This document shows, in pieces, positions 8,593-18,054 of a stretch of DNA of 64,000 bases; the first letter of the stretch is position 1; every line of letters begins with the position of its first letter. Source of the stretch: Chryseobacterium taeanense (GTDB lineage Bacteria > Bacteroidota > Bacteroidia > Flavobacteriales > Weeksellaceae); contig NZ_FNDW01000011.1 of NCBI RefSeq assembly GCF_900099685.1, forward strand, positions 62,001-126,000. Direction: 5' to 3'. The notes below the pieces were generated by a model, which was given only the letters and a program-made list of their open reading frames with translations, searched no databases and was not told the DNA's origin. Both the position numbers and the translations under genes were made by a program.

Positions 8593-9138
8593 ATGAAGCA
8601 TTTAGAAGAGAATTTTAAGCTGGCGAAAAAACAGGATCGAAAAGGGCAGAAAGCTCTTTACGAAATGTTTTCAGCGAAAATGCTAGCCATTGCAAACTCT
8701 TATGTTAATAATATTCATGATGCCGAAGATATTGTGATAAATTCTTTTTTTACCTGTTTTTCAAAAATAGAAGAATGTAGAGAATGGAGAAGTTTTCCGT
8801 TTTGGCTGAGAAAAATAGTGGTTAACAATTCCATCAATTTTATCAGAAAAAATAAAAATATTCTTTACTCTGATATTGATGTGAATACAATCGAATATAC
8901 GGATGAAAATTGGGGAGAAGAAATCGAGGAAGTTAATATTAGCGAGATTTTTTCTAAAATGCCTGATGGCTACAGACTCATTTTCAATCTGTATGTATTT
9001 GAGGAGAAAAAACATCATGAAATTGCGGAAATACTTAATATTTCTGAAGGTACAAGCAAGAGCCAGCTTAGCAAATCCAAAAAATGGATTACTGATTTTT
9101 TAAAACAAAAAAAGGATGAAAAACAATATGTTAAATAA
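8593..9138 (+). CDS. ECF-type RNA polymerase sigma factor
   Basis: A 181-residue sigma-70 family factor of the extracytoplasmic-function type. Region 2 spans about residues 15-85 (QKALYEMFSAKMLAIANSYV, then HDAEDIVINSFFTCF). Region 4 is in the C-terminal third (MPDGYRLIFNLYVFEEKKHH, then EIAEILNISEGTSKSQLSKS, the helix-turn-helix that reads the -33/-35 element). It would redirect RNA polymerase to a small regulon after an envelope signal. The next gene overlaps its 3' end by 23 bp and probably encodes a membrane-bound partner, which is a typical sigma / anti-sigma arrangement. Confidence 0.9.
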   Translation: MKHLEENFKLAKKQDRKGQKALYEMFSAKMLAIANSYVNNIHDAEDIVINSFFTCFSKIEECREWRSFPFWLRKIVVNNSINFIRKNKNILYSDIDVNTIEYTDENWGEEIEEVNISEIFSKMPDGYRLIFNLYVFEEKKHHEIAEILNISEGTSKSQLSKSKKWITDFLKQKKDEKQYVK

Positions 9139-9817
9139 TTTAAAATCCAACTACGAAGAACTGGAAATCAAGCCTTCCTCTGAGCTTTGGAGCAGATTGG
9201 AGCAGCAACTTGAAGAAAATCCTGTAACAATTTCAAAAAAAACTTTTGAATGGTGGAAGTATGCTGCTGTAATAGTATTCTTAATTTCAATGGGAACTGT
9301 TTTTTATTTTAATTCAGGAAACGATTCCGGGAATGAGAAGGTAAATTATATTGTTAAAAAAAGCTTAGAAATAACGGTTAATCCTAATAATCCGGATTTA
9401 AAATACCCAACAGCTTACCCAAAATCTGCACCGACTGAAAAAAGCAATAAAAAGATTGTAATTAAAGACAAGGAAACAAATTTTGATAAGGTTTTAGTCC
9501 CTGAAAAAGAAAATACCACAATAAAAAATGAAGTTTCTGTTGTGAAAATACAGCAGATTGCCGTAAAGCAGCCGGAAAAATTAGATATCCAACCTGCCGG
9601 AATAGAAAATCATGTTCCGGTGATCGCTGAAGTAAAGAAAACAAAACCAACTTACATCAATTCAAATGAGCTTCTTTTGGGAAGAGAGTTTGATAAAACA
9701 AGCCGAAATCCTTATAGAAATGATGTGAAAATTGGGATTTTTAATTTTGATAAACCGACTCCCAATGTTGAGAATGTAACCGTATTGGGTGTAACGGTGT
9801 ATGTAGATTCTAAATAA
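9116..9817 (+). CDS. Single-pass membrane protein, putative anti-sigma partner
   Basis: A 233-residue protein with a short cytoplasmic N-terminus (NLKSNYEELEIKPSSELWSR), one membrane segment at about residues 45-65 (YAAVIVFLISMGTVFYF) and a lysine-rich, low-complexity outer part. That layout and its position overlapping the ECF sigma gene by 23 bp suggest an anti-sigma factor or a sigma-linked membrane sensor. I see no zinc-binding ZAS motif, so the role is inferred only from context. A second in-frame ATG at 9128 could be the real start. The C-terminus ends in a short conserved-looking stretch (VENVTVLGVTVYVDSK). Confidence 0.6.
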   Translation: MKNNMLNNLKSNYEELEIKPSSELWSRLEQQLEENPVTISKKTFEWWKYAAVIVFLISMGTVFYFNSGNDSGNEKVNYIVKKSLEITVNPNNPDLKYPTAYPKSAPTEKSNKKIVIKDKETNFDKVLVPEKENTTIKNEVSVVKIQQIAVKQPEKLDIQPAGIENHVPVIAEVKKTKPTYINSNELLLGREFDKTSRNPYRNDVKIGIFNFDKPTPNVENVTVLGVTVYVDSK

Positions 9818-9887
9818 TTACTGCCATTTTCTAATTTAAAAAAGACAACTTAAAACAAAAATCCTGTTTAAAAAATAATTAATATAC

Positions 9888-10982
9888 ATGAAATCTAAAA
9901 TAGCTTTAATGGCTTGTCTAATGGGCTTTTCATATTCATTCGCACAGGAAACTATGAATATGGATGTTTCTCTGAAGAATTATTCTAAAATGATTGACAG
10001 CATTGTCGTTTCTGAAAAAGTAAAAATGAATAAAGAACTCGATGAGGTTGACCATGATTTTAAACGAAACAAAATCAACAGTGATGAAAAACAAAAACAA
10101 AGAGCAGATATTGCTTCAAAATATGAACAAACGATCAATGAAAAAATAGATGCTCATAGAAATGAATTTGAGGAATTTACAAGACAGGCGGTAAAAGATG
10201 CCGTTTTAAAACCGGTAGACTCGCTGCATAAAGATAAAAATCAGATCGTTTTCGGGCTGGGAGGGGTATCAATACTTATGGATGAAGATAAAACTAAACC
10301 TGCTGACTATCTTCGTACTTGGCAATATGTAGTAGCATTAGTGGGAACGAATTACACAACTAAAGATAAAACTTTTGCATTTTTAAATAATACCTTAGAT
10401 TTTAAAAATACAGTATTCAATTCTGCGGTATATATGGTGAGATACCAAGGTCAGCTCGGAAATTTTACAAGCCCGTTTTTTTACAGGTTAGGACTGGGCT
10501 ACCGATGGGATCAGTCGAAGGCTAAATACGGAAAGACCTTTACTCAGGAAAATCAGATACTGGATACCAAAGAATTTACGAAAGGTAATCTGAAAGATAC
10601 TCATATAAACAACCATTATCTTTTTGTGCCTGTTGAGTTTAAGTTTGTTCTGAATCCTAAATATATTGAACACAACGGAACCAAATATCTAAACAACAGA
10701 GTAAGCCAGTTCTCCATTGTCGCAGGTGTTTATGGAGCGGTAAGAATTGCAAGCAATATTTATAACAAGTATTCCAATGACTACAGCAAGAGAATTGTTG
10801 AAAGAGAGTCTATTAACCATGGCGTAAATGATATTATTTTTGGAGGAAAATTAGGAATTGGATATGCAGGATTTAATGTCTTTGTTCAGAAAGATTTTAC
10901 ACCGGCATTTAATAATAATGCGAATCTCAAAAGCAAATACGGACTTCAGATTGGTATAGAACTCTTAAATGCAAGTTTTTAA
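9888..10982 (+). CDS. Putative outer-membrane beta-barrel protein
   Basis: A 364-residue exported protein. It has a signal peptide (MKSKIALMACLMGFSYSFAQ), then a charged, probably coiled-coil stretch at residues 25-110, then a C-terminal half rich in aromatic-ended strands (NFTSPFFYRLGLGYRWDQSK, LGIGYAGFNVFVQKDFTPAF) that resembles an outer-membrane barrel. It lies 70 bp after the sigma / membrane-partner pair on the same strand and is followed by a terminator, so it is likely in the same operon and may be the structure those two genes regulate. I cannot assign a named family. Confidence 0.6.
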   Translation: MKSKIALMACLMGFSYSFAQETMNMDVSLKNYSKMIDSIVVSEKVKMNKELDEVDHDFKRNKINSDEKQKQRADIASKYEQTINEKIDAHRNEFEEFTRQAVKDAVLKPVDSLHKDKNQIVFGLGGVSILMDEDKTKPADYLRTWQYVVALVGTNYTTKDKTFAFLNNTLDFKNTVFNSAVYMVRYQGQLGNFTSPFFYRLGLGYRWDQSKAKYGKTFTQENQILDTKEFTKGNLKDTHINNHYLFVPVEFKFVLNPKYIEHNGTKYLNNRVSQFSIVAGVYGAVRIASNIYNKYSNDYSKRIVERESINHGVNDIIFGGKLGIGYAGFNVFVQKDFTPAFNNNANLKSKYGLQIGIELLNASF

Positions 10983-11076
10983 TTACATAATGATTCTTGT
11001 TTTATATTACATAATGATTAAATTTTTATTAATTGTTTTGTCATTTCTGAATGATAATTAAGTAAAATTTACTTTT

Positions 11077-11108
11077 AAAACACACTGATTCTAAGTGTGT
11101 TTTTTTTT
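11077..11108 (+). terminator. Intrinsic terminator after the sigma-factor operon
   Basis: Ten-bp stem AAAACACACT / AGTGTGTTTT with a 7-nt loop, running into a T tract. It ends the unit 8593-10982. Confidence 0.85.
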
Positions 11109-11130
11109 GTATTTTGGCACTTTAGGAATT

Positions 11131-11511
11131 ATGAAAAATATTCAGTTATTAGGTTTAATATTGGTCGTGGCAGGAAGTTTTTTCCCGCTGGTTCATGTAC
11201 CCGTTATCGGAAACTGGAACTACTGGAAACTTGACCATTTCCTTGCGATTGCATGCTGGATTCTTGCTGCAGGATCTTTGTTTGGTATTGCAAATAACAA
11301 GGTAGCGGTCACAAAAATTTTTGCTATCCTGCTGATTGTTTTATTTGTCTTTACATTATTTGCGGTGAAGCTTCAGGCTTCCGAATATTTCAGTTTTATG
11401 CCTTTTAAATCTTGGCAGGACAAGCTTGCTGGTATTGTAAAATTAAAATGGGGCTGGATCATTGAATTTCTTGGAGCTTTTATTATCCTTTTTGCAAGGA
11501 ATAGAAAATAA
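11131..11511 (+). CDS. Small integral membrane protein
   Basis: A 126-residue hydrophobic protein with four predicted membrane segments (LLGLILVVAGSFFPL, FLAIACWILAAGSLFGI, IFAILLIVLFVFTLFAV, IIEFLGAFIILFA). No known domain is recognisable. I start it at the ATG at 11131 (MKNIQLLGLIL) because the longer open frame from 11095 begins inside the upstream terminator T run. It stands between a terminator and the thiolase gene and gives no functional clue. Confidence 0.65.
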   Translation: MKNIQLLGLILVVAGSFFPLVHVPVIGNWNYWKLDHFLAIACWILAAGSLFGIANNKVAVTKIFAILLIVLFVFTLFAVKLQASEYFSFMPFKSWQDKLAGIVKLKWGWIIEFLGAFIILFARNRK

Positions 11512-11610
11512 TTGTCAAAATAATAAAAATAATTTTTGTCAATGTCAAAAGATTCAGGATTTAAAATTAATAATCGAAAAATATATTTAAATAAAAAATA
11601 GAACTATAAA

Positions 11611-12792
11611 ATGAAAGAAGTATTTATCGTTTCCGCAGTAAGAACCCCGATGGGAAGTTTTTGGGGAAGTTTGGCTGGCGTTCCGGCTACAAAGCTGGGA
11701 TCTGTAGCTGTAAAAGGAGCATTAGATAAAATAAATCTTGATCCTAAACAGGTTCAGGAAATTTATATGGGAAATGTTTTACAAGCCGGGGAAGGACAGG
11801 CTCCTGCCCGTCAGGTTGCTTTGGGAGCAGGACTTTCAAATGAAACACCTTCTACTACGGTAAATAAAGTTTGTGCTTCAGGAATGAAGGCCGTTACGAT
11901 GGCTGCACAGGCTATAAAGGCTGGTGATGCAGATGTAATCGTTGCCGGAGGTATGGAAAACATGTCTTCCGTTCCTCACTATTATAATGCAAGAAATGCA
12001 ACTAAATTAGGTGATGTAAAGATGCTGGACGGAATGGTTTTAGACGGTCTTACAGATGTTTATAACAAAGTACACATGGGCGTTTGCGCAGAAAAATGTG
12101 CAACTGATTACAGCATTTCAAGAGAAGATCAGGATAATTTTGCTATAGAATCTTATAAAAGAGCTGCTAAAGCATGGAGTGAAGGAAAATTTGCTGATGA
12201 GGTAGTACCGGTAGAAATTCCTCAGAGAAAAGGTGAACCGATTGTTTTTGCTGAAGATGAAGAATACAAAGCGGTAAATTTCGACAGAATTCCAACGCTT
12301 GCAACCGTTTTCAAAAAAGAAGAAGGAACAGTAACGGCCGCTAACGCTTCTACTCTTAATGACGGAGCTTCTGCTTTAATTCTTGTTTCTAAAGAAAAAA
12401 TGGAAGAATTAGGCCTTAAACCATTAGCAAAAATCGTTTCTTATGCTGATGCCGCTCAGGCTCCGGAAGACTTTACGACAGCACCTTCAAAAGCGCTTCC
12501 TATTGCCCTTAAAAAAGCAGGTTTAGCAATTACGGATATCGATTTCTTTGAATTCAATGAAGCATTTTCTGTCGTTGGTCTGGCAAACAATAAAATTTTA
12601 GGATTAGATGCCTCTAAAGTGAATGTAAACGGTGGAGCAGTAGCTATCGGGCATCCGCTTGGAAGTTCAGGTTCACGAATTATCGTAACATTAATCAACG
12701 TATTGAAACAAAATAACGGTAAATACGGTGCTGCTGCAATCTGTAACGGAGGTGGCGGTGCTTCAGCCATTGTGATTGAAAATATGCAATAA
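11611..12792 (+). CDS. Acetyl-CoA C-acyltransferase (thiolase)
   Basis: A 393-residue thiolase, the usual length for the family. All three active-site groups are present at standard positions: the acyl-accepting Cys88 in NKVCASGMKAV, His348 in GHPLGSSGSR and Cys378 in CNGGGGASA. It condenses two acetyl-CoA to acetoacetyl-CoA or, in the reverse direction, cleaves 3-ketoacyl-CoA in fatty-acid breakdown. Sequence alone does not separate the biosynthetic from the degradative type. In this window it could feed the mevalonate route (mevalonate kinase at 17118) or work with the etfBA electron carrier. It is monocistronic with its own terminator. Confidence 0.93.
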   Translation: MKEVFIVSAVRTPMGSFWGSLAGVPATKLGSVAVKGALDKINLDPKQVQEIYMGNVLQAGEGQAPARQVALGAGLSNETPSTTVNKVCASGMKAVTMAAQAIKAGDADVIVAGGMENMSSVPHYYNARNATKLGDVKMLDGMVLDGLTDVYNKVHMGVCAEKCATDYSISREDQDNFAIESYKRAAKAWSEGKFADEVVPVEIPQRKGEPIVFAEDEEYKAVNFDRIPTLATVFKKEEGTVTAANASTLNDGASALILVSKEKMEELGLKPLAKIVSYADAAQAPEDFTTAPSKALPIALKKAGLAITDIDFFEFNEAFSVVGLANNKILGLDASKVNVNGGAVAIGHPLGSSGSRIIVTLINVLKQNNGKYGAAAICNGGGGASAIVIENMQ

Positions 12793-12814
12793 GAATTTTT
12801 TAAATCATATACTG

Positions 12815-12845
12815 ATCCGGAGGTTTTTACTTCCGGATTTTTTTT
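12815..12845 (+). terminator. Intrinsic terminator of the thiolase gene
   Basis: Seven-bp stem ATCCGGA / TCCGGAT followed by TTTTTTT, 23 bp after the stop codon. Confidence 0.85.
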
Positions 12846-13011
12846 AATAATAATTCTCATTTAAATAAAGATTTGAATATCACTGAAGGTTTACGACTAC
12901 TGAAAGGTATATTTCGGAAATGTTGTATTGCTTTTTTAGCTTTAAAGTTTTACCTGCAAAATAAAATGTGGAGGAAAGAAAATAAAATCTCTGAATATTC
13001 ATTCGTTTTCC

Positions 13012-13019
13012 TATTTTTG
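13012..13019 (+). promoter_or_regulatory. -7 box TATTTTTG
   Basis: Exact TAnnTTTG match 20 bp before the ATG of the MFS gene at 13040. No convincing -33 TTG at the usual distance. Confidence 0.5.
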
Positions 13020-13039
13020 TGCTACTAATATTATTTGAA

Positions 13040-14575
13040 ATGTCTGAAATTGAGAATCTGCAAACTCAAAACATAAAGAATAATCCAAAGATCATGAAAG
13101 CCTGGGCGGTGTACGACTGGGCCAATTCAGTGTATTCTCTGGTAATTACTTCTACTATTTTCCCGATTTACTATTCCATTCTTACCACAGCGTACGAGAA
13201 AAAGGAGTATGTACAGGAAACAAAATCTTATATTGATGTTCCTGTAAGGCATATGATTACCATTTTTGGTAAAGAATATCAGCCGGATGCCGTCTACGGA
13301 TATTCACTTACGATCTCATTCTTTATTGTAGTATTACTATCTCCTTTTCTGTCTTCATTAGCAGATACAATCGGGAATAAAAAATCTTTTTTACAGTTTT
13401 TCTGTTATTTAGGTGCAACTTCCTGTATGGGACTGGCCATGTTCACCGGAATGCATAACGTTTTTCTGGGCTTGCTCTTTAGTATTACGGCAAGTGTCGG
13501 GTTTTGGGGAAGTCTCGTGTTTTACAACTCATTCTTGCCGGATATTGCCACCAGAGATAAACAAGATGCACTTTCAGCAAAAGGGTATGTATATGGATAT
13601 ATTGGTTCTGTAGTGCTGGTAATTATCTGTTTGGTATTAATTCAGGTGGTAGCAAAAGGAGATCCTGAAAAACAGCTGTTGTTTACGAGAGTAAGTTTTC
13701 TATTGACAGGAGCGTGGTGGTTCGGTTTTTCACAATATACTTTCAAACATTTACCTCAGTTTGGAGACGTGAAAGAAAAACTTCCGAAAGACCTAGTATT
13801 ATTAAATTATAAAAACCTCTTCAAAAAGCACGAAGAACAGGGCGGTTTTTTTGAAGTTTTAAAAGATAACCTTTGTTTCTATAAAGATATCGGTAAAGAA
13901 AGTTTCAATGAACTTTTTAAAGTAGGTAAGGAACTTTTCAAGCACAGAAACCTCAAATTTTTCTTGTCAAGTTTTTTCTTTTACAGCGTTGGAATGCAGA
14001 CCATTTTCCTGATGGCAACATTATTTGGGAAAAGTGAAATTAATCTTCCTCAGGATAAATTAATAGGAACTCTCTTAATTATTCAGATTGAAGCAATTAT
14101 CGGAGCGGTTATTTTCTCAAGATTATCAAGGAAAATAGGAAATAAAAATGTAATATCAATTGCAGTTGTGTTATGGATTGTAGCCTGTATCTGGGCGTAT
14201 TTCCTTAACAAGGAAAATCCTACGGTTGAATATCAGTTTTATGGTGTTGCCGGAGTTGTAGGGCTGGTAATGGGAGGGCTACAGGCGATGTCAAGATCTA
14301 CCTATTCCAAACTTTTACCCGAAAATTCAATGGAAAATACTACATTTTTTAGTTTTTATGATGTACTGGAAAAAATTGCGATCATAGTAGGAACTTTCGT
14401 ATTCGCATTATTTATCGATAAATATGATTCTTTACGTGAAATTTTTGCTAAAATTGATATTATGTTACCTTCCGCTTCTGGGATGAGGTTTGCAGCATTT
14501 TCAATGGCAATTTTCTTCTTTATCGGGTTGATTTTAATACGATTCTTAAAACTCAATAATACTAAGAATAACTAA
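13040..14575 (+). CDS. MFS transporter, Atg22 / UMF1-like
   Basis: An 511-residue membrane protein with about 12 membrane segments. The N-terminal motif WAVYDWANSVYSLVITSTIF is the signature of the Atg22-like / UMF1 branch of the major facilitator superfamily, whose yeast founder exports amino acids from the vacuole; bacterial substrates are unknown. The later segment GGLQAMSRSTYSKLLP is also family-typical. I chose the ATG at 13040 (MSEIENLQ) because it follows a TATTTTTG box at 13012-13019; the open frame starts seven codons earlier. It ends in its own terminator at about 14598. Confidence 0.82.
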   Translation: MSEIENLQTQNIKNNPKIMKAWAVYDWANSVYSLVITSTIFPIYYSILTTAYEKKEYVQETKSYIDVPVRHMITIFGKEYQPDAVYGYSLTISFFIVVLLSPFLSSLADTIGNKKSFLQFFCYLGATSCMGLAMFTGMHNVFLGLLFSITASVGFWGSLVFYNSFLPDIATRDKQDALSAKGYVYGYIGSVVLVIICLVLIQVVAKGDPEKQLLFTRVSFLLTGAWWFGFSQYTFKHLPQFGDVKEKLPKDLVLLNYKNLFKKHEEQGGFFEVLKDNLCFYKDIGKESFNELFKVGKELFKHRNLKFFLSSFFFYSVGMQTIFLMATLFGKSEINLPQDKLIGTLLIIQIEAIIGAVIFSRLSRKIGNKNVISIAVVLWIVACIWAYFLNKENPTVEYQFYGVAGVVGLVMGGLQAMSRSTYSKLLPENSMENTTFFSFYDVLEKIAIIVGTFVFALFIDKYDSLREIFAKIDIMLPSASGMRFAAFSMAIFFFIGLILIRFLKLNNTKNN

Positions 14576-14597
14576 AAAATGAATATCAAATTATATA

Positions 14598-14626
14598 AGG
14601 CGTTTTTAAAACGTCTTTTTTTTTTG
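14598..14626 (+). terminator. Intrinsic terminator after the Atg22-like MFS gene
   Basis: Stem AAGGCGTTT / AAACGTCTT with one G-T pair, then nine T. Confidence 0.75.
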
Positions 14627-14752
14627 CTTTAATAATGTATAATATTGAATTAAATTTTAATTTTGATATATTTATTGTAATTATTATAATTAAATTTTTA
14701 TCATATATTTATTAATTGTAATTTTTTTTGTTTATTTGTGAATCCTAAATTA

Positions 14753-16927
14753 ATGAAAAATATGATAAAAAAAATCCTGATTTTCTGCATATTACAATTT
14801 GCAGTTTTAGGCTTTTCGCAGGATCTTAAACCTGTTGCCCGAAAAGTTTCGGAATTTCATACTCAAAACAAAAGTTTTGAAAAGTATGATTTATTTACCG
14901 TCAATAAGTCTTCAGAAAAATTGTCCGAGTACAAAAGAGCTGCAACGGATATCTCTGTTCTTAATATTGATAACAAACAACTGAAGAAACTTGTATATGA
15001 GAAGCCCGACTATCTTGAAGTATCATTTCCGTTTGACGGAAAGCAGATTACGATGGAGCTTTACAAGAATAACATTTTTACCAATGAATTTAAAGTAGTT
15101 ACGAGTAAAGGAGAAATTGTAAACTATACACCGGGTGTTTATTATCAGGGAATCGTGAAAGGTGATAACAAATCTGTTGCAGCCTTTAGCTTCTTTGACA
15201 ATGATATTGTAGGAGTTGCTTCCACACCGGAATTAGGAAATATTATTGTTGGTAAAGTGAAAAATTCTACTGATTTTGTAAGTTATTCAGACTCAAAACT
15301 AACAGGCATAAATCCTTTTATTTGTGGCGCTGATGAATTGGCAGAAAATCAGAAACAAAAAGTTTCTTTCAATCCTGATGCAAAGAATACTGCGGGTAAA
15401 TCATTGACTCAGAACTGTGTGAGAATCTATTATGAGATTTGCTACACACCGTATGTCAACAACGGTTCCAATACAACGACCACTGCAAACTGGCTTACTG
15501 CCATTCATAACAATATCTCTACACTTTATAACAATGATGATGTAAAGATTGCTCTTAATGAGATTTATATCTGGACTACTGCAGATCCTTATACAGGAAC
15601 TCCGAATGCCAATCTTGCAAGTTTCAGAACAAACAGACAGACTTTTAATGGTGATCTTGCGCATTTGGTCAACCAACCATCTACGACGAGTGTAGCGTAT
15701 GTGAACTCTCTTTGTACAACTAGCAGACATGCTTATTCAGGTGCTGCACAGACATATAATAGTGTTCCGGTATATTCATGGACAATTATGGCAATGACTC
15801 ACGAAATGGGACATAGCATGGGTTCTCCTCACACACACGCATGTGCCTGGAACGGAAATAATACGGCCATCGATGGTTGTGGACCGGCAGCAGGAGCCAA
15901 TGAAGGCTGTACGGGGCCAATTCCGTCCACTACAGAAAAAGGAACCATTATGAGCTACTGTCATTTAATTTCAGGAGTTGGAATCAATTTCTCCAATGGT
16001 TTTGGTCCGCAGCCTGCAGCCTTAATCAGAAATACGGTGGAATCAAAACCATGTTTAGGAATAAATTGTACAACAGCATGTGCAACAACGATTAGCGGAT
16101 TGCAAGTTTCAAACATTACGCAAATTTCTGCAAATGCATCTTTTAATGACGCAACATCTAATTCGTGGAAATATAAATTAACAAAGTTTGATGGAACAGT
16201 TCTCAGTAACGGAACAACATCAACACAATCCCTAAGCCTTTCAGGCCTTCAGCCAGCGACATATTATTTTTTGTCTGTAGGAACAGATTGTTCGGCGGGA
16301 TATCAGAGAACACAGTTATTCATGACGGATGGCGACTGGTGTAACGGGTCTGTTTTCACAGATACAGGAGGTCTAACAGCCAATTACGGAGACAACCAGA
16401 CGATTGTGAAAACCTTCTACCCAAGCTCAGGAGCATTAACGATGAACTTCACAGAATTCGGACTGGAACAGGATTACGATTTCATGTATATTTATAATGG
16501 TCCTTCTACTAGTTCGCCTATATTTGCTAATGGAAACAGCTTAACAGGAAGTACTTTACCGGGAACATTCACTTCTACACACCCTTCCGGAGCGATTACG
16601 GTAAAATTCGAATCAGATCCGGCAGAAAATGATATAGGTTGGAAAGCCAATTTTTCATGCGCTGTTCTTGCTGTTGAAGATGTAAATACAAAGGATAATA
16701 CTGTGAGTATTTATCCAAATCCGGCAAGAAGTATGATAACGATTTCTTCTAAAGAAAGATTAAAATCATTTAAAATTTATGATGAATCCGGACGATTGGT
16801 GAAATCATCTTCTGATTTAAAAGGAAATAAATTTGAAGTGAATATTTCACCCTTACAGACAGGAAATTATGTAGTAACTGTAGAAACAGATAAACAAAAA
16901 GTTACTAAGAAATTAATAAAACAATAA
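14753..16927 (+). CDS. T9SS-secreted reprolysin-like (M12B) metalloprotease
   Basis: A 724-residue secreted zinc protease. The signal peptide is MKNMIKKILIFCILQFAVLG followed by FSQ; the ATG at 14753 is preferred over the frame start 5 codons earlier. Residues ~25-200 look like a prodomain. The catalytic domain contains HEMGHSMGSPHTHAC, the HExxHxxGxxH zinc site, from residue 350, and a cysteine-rich disulphide pattern around it, plus a GTIMSYCH Met-turn. A fibronectin type III-like domain (~455-535), a CUB-like domain (~540-650; FTDTGGLTANYGDNQTIVKT) and a type A T9SS sorting domain (~655-724; VSIYPNPARSMITISSKERL) follow. It probably degrades host or environmental proteins. Confidence 0.9.
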   Translation: MKNMIKKILIFCILQFAVLGFSQDLKPVARKVSEFHTQNKSFEKYDLFTVNKSSEKLSEYKRAATDISVLNIDNKQLKKLVYEKPDYLEVSFPFDGKQITMELYKNNIFTNEFKVVTSKGEIVNYTPGVYYQGIVKGDNKSVAAFSFFDNDIVGVASTPELGNIIVGKVKNSTDFVSYSDSKLTGINPFICGADELAENQKQKVSFNPDAKNTAGKSLTQNCVRIYYEICYTPYVNNGSNTTTTANWLTAIHNNISTLYNNDDVKIALNEIYIWTTADPYTGTPNANLASFRTNRQTFNGDLAHLVNQPSTTSVAYVNSLCTTSRHAYSGAAQTYNSVPVYSWTIMAMTHEMGHSMGSPHTHACAWNGNNTAIDGCGPAAGANEGCTGPIPSTTEKGTIMSYCHLISGVGINFSNGFGPQPAALIRNTVESKPCLGINCTTACATTISGLQVSNITQISANASFNDATSNSWKYKLTKFDGTVLSNGTTSTQSLSLSGLQPATYYFLSVGTDCSAGYQRTQLFMTDGDWCNGSVFTDTGGLTANYGDNQTIVKTFYPSSGALTMNFTEFGLEQDYDFMYIYNGPSTSSPIFANGNSLTGSTLPGTFTSTHPSGAITVKFESDPAENDIGWKANFSCAVLAVEDVNTKDNTVSIYPNPARSMITISSKERLKSFKIYDESGRLVKSSSDLKGNKFEVNISPLQTGNYVVTVETDKQKVTKKLIKQ

Positions 16928-16946
16928 TTTTAAATATTTTACAATG

Positions 16947-16975
16947 AAAGCCTGATTACTTCAGGCTTTTTTGTT
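16947..16975 (+). terminator. Intrinsic terminator of the metalloprotease gene
   Basis: Perfect 9-bp stem AAAGCCTGA / TCAGGCTTT with a 5-nt loop and a T run. Confidence 0.9.
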
Positions 16976-17064
16976 AACTTTAATAAAAGAAGTATTCTTT
17001 TTTGACTTTTTTAAATTATGTATCAATAATTGGTGTTAAAATATGTTAGAATTCGGCGTGACTT

Positions 17065-17097
17065 TTGCTTATATTCAACAGAATAATTTTACATTTG
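17065..17097 (+). promoter_or_regulatory. Probable promoter of the mevalonate kinase gene
   Basis: -7 box TACATTTG at 17090-17097 with TTG at 17065-17067, 22 bp apart, slightly longer than usual. The box ends 20 bp before the ATG at 17118. Confidence 0.55.
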
Positions 17098-17117
17098 CAC
17101 AAAATTTATTTATCTAA

Positions 17118-18044
17118 ATGACAAACCCATTATTTTACGCAAAAATTCTTTTGTTCGGAGAATACGGAATCATAGAAGATTCCCAAGGTTTGACATTACC
17201 TTATAGTTTTTATAAAGGTACCCTCAAGTTCTCATCATTAGATTCCGAATTTGAAAGAAAATCTAATGAACATCTTAAAAAATACGCAGACTATCTTGAA
17301 AATCTGTCTCTTCCAGACACTTTTGAAATAAATGTTTCAAAATTTAAAGAAGAAATTTCTTCAGGCTTATTCTTCGACAGCAATATTCCTCAGGGCTATG
17401 GTGTCGGAAGCTCCGGAGCTTTGGTGGCTGCTATTTTTGAACGGTATTCGATTTCCAAACATGAGCCGGAAAACATTTCCAAAGATGAATTAAAAAATCT
17501 CAGATATGTTTTCGGATTAATGGAAAGCTATTTTCACGGAAAAAGCTCAGGAATTGATCCTCTGATTTGCTACATGAATCTGCCGATCCTTATTGAAAGC
17601 AGAGAAAGTGTAGATAAAGTTGCAATCCCTGCAAGTGAGGCAGGAAAAGGAGCTATTTTTTTAATCGATTCCGGAATGACAGGAGAAACGGGACCGATGG
17701 TTCAGATTTTCTTTGAGAAAATGAAGACTGAAGGCTTCAGAAAAACGCTTAAAGAAGAGTTCATCCGTTACAATAACGCCTGTATCGATTCTTTCCTTAA
17801 AAAGGATATGAACCCTTTTTTCAGAAATCTTAAAAAACTTTCTCACTGGGCTTATGAGCATTTTCGCCCTATGATTCCGGAAAGTATTTTTAAGGTATGG
17901 AAAACAGGCTTGGATTCTAATGCTTATTATTTAAAACTTTGCGGCAGTGGCGGCGGAGGCTATATTTTAGGTTTTACTAAAGATTACGAAAAAGCAGAAA
18001 AAATGCTCGACGGATTTAATAAAGAAGTGATTTACAGATTCTAA
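17118..18044 (+). CDS. GHMP kinase, probable mevalonate kinase
   Basis: A 308-residue kinase of the GHMP superfamily. The start NPLFYAKILLFGEYGII matches the mevalonate-kinase type N-terminus. The ATP-binding loop IPQGYGVGSSGALVAAIF and the C-terminal glycine loop LCGSGGGGYILGF are intact, and SGIDPLICYMN carries the region with the catalytic Asp. In flavobacteria this gene phosphorylates mevalonate on the mevalonate route to isoprenoids. The next gene, a UbiA prenyltransferase, begins 10 bp downstream, which supports an isoprenoid role. Mevalonate kinase is the best call; another GHMP kinase remains possible. Confidence 0.82.
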   Translation: MTNPLFYAKILLFGEYGIIEDSQGLTLPYSFYKGTLKFSSLDSEFERKSNEHLKKYADYLENLSLPDTFEINVSKFKEEISSGLFFDSNIPQGYGVGSSGALVAAIFERYSISKHEPENISKDELKNLRYVFGLMESYFHGKSSGIDPLICYMNLPILIESRESVDKVAIPASEAGKGAIFLIDSGMTGETGPMVQIFFEKMKTEGFRKTLKEEFIRYNNACIDSFLKKDMNPFFRNLKKLSHWAYEHFRPMIPESIFKVWKTGLDSNAYYLKLCGSGGGGYILGFTKDYEKAEKMLDGFNKEVIYRF

Positions 18045-18054
18045 ATCATTGGAA

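Noticed and set aside
12456..12860. Minus-strand frame of 134 codons over the thiolase
   Set aside because: Shadow of the thiolase gene; Pro- and Ser-rich from reverse reading, no family features.
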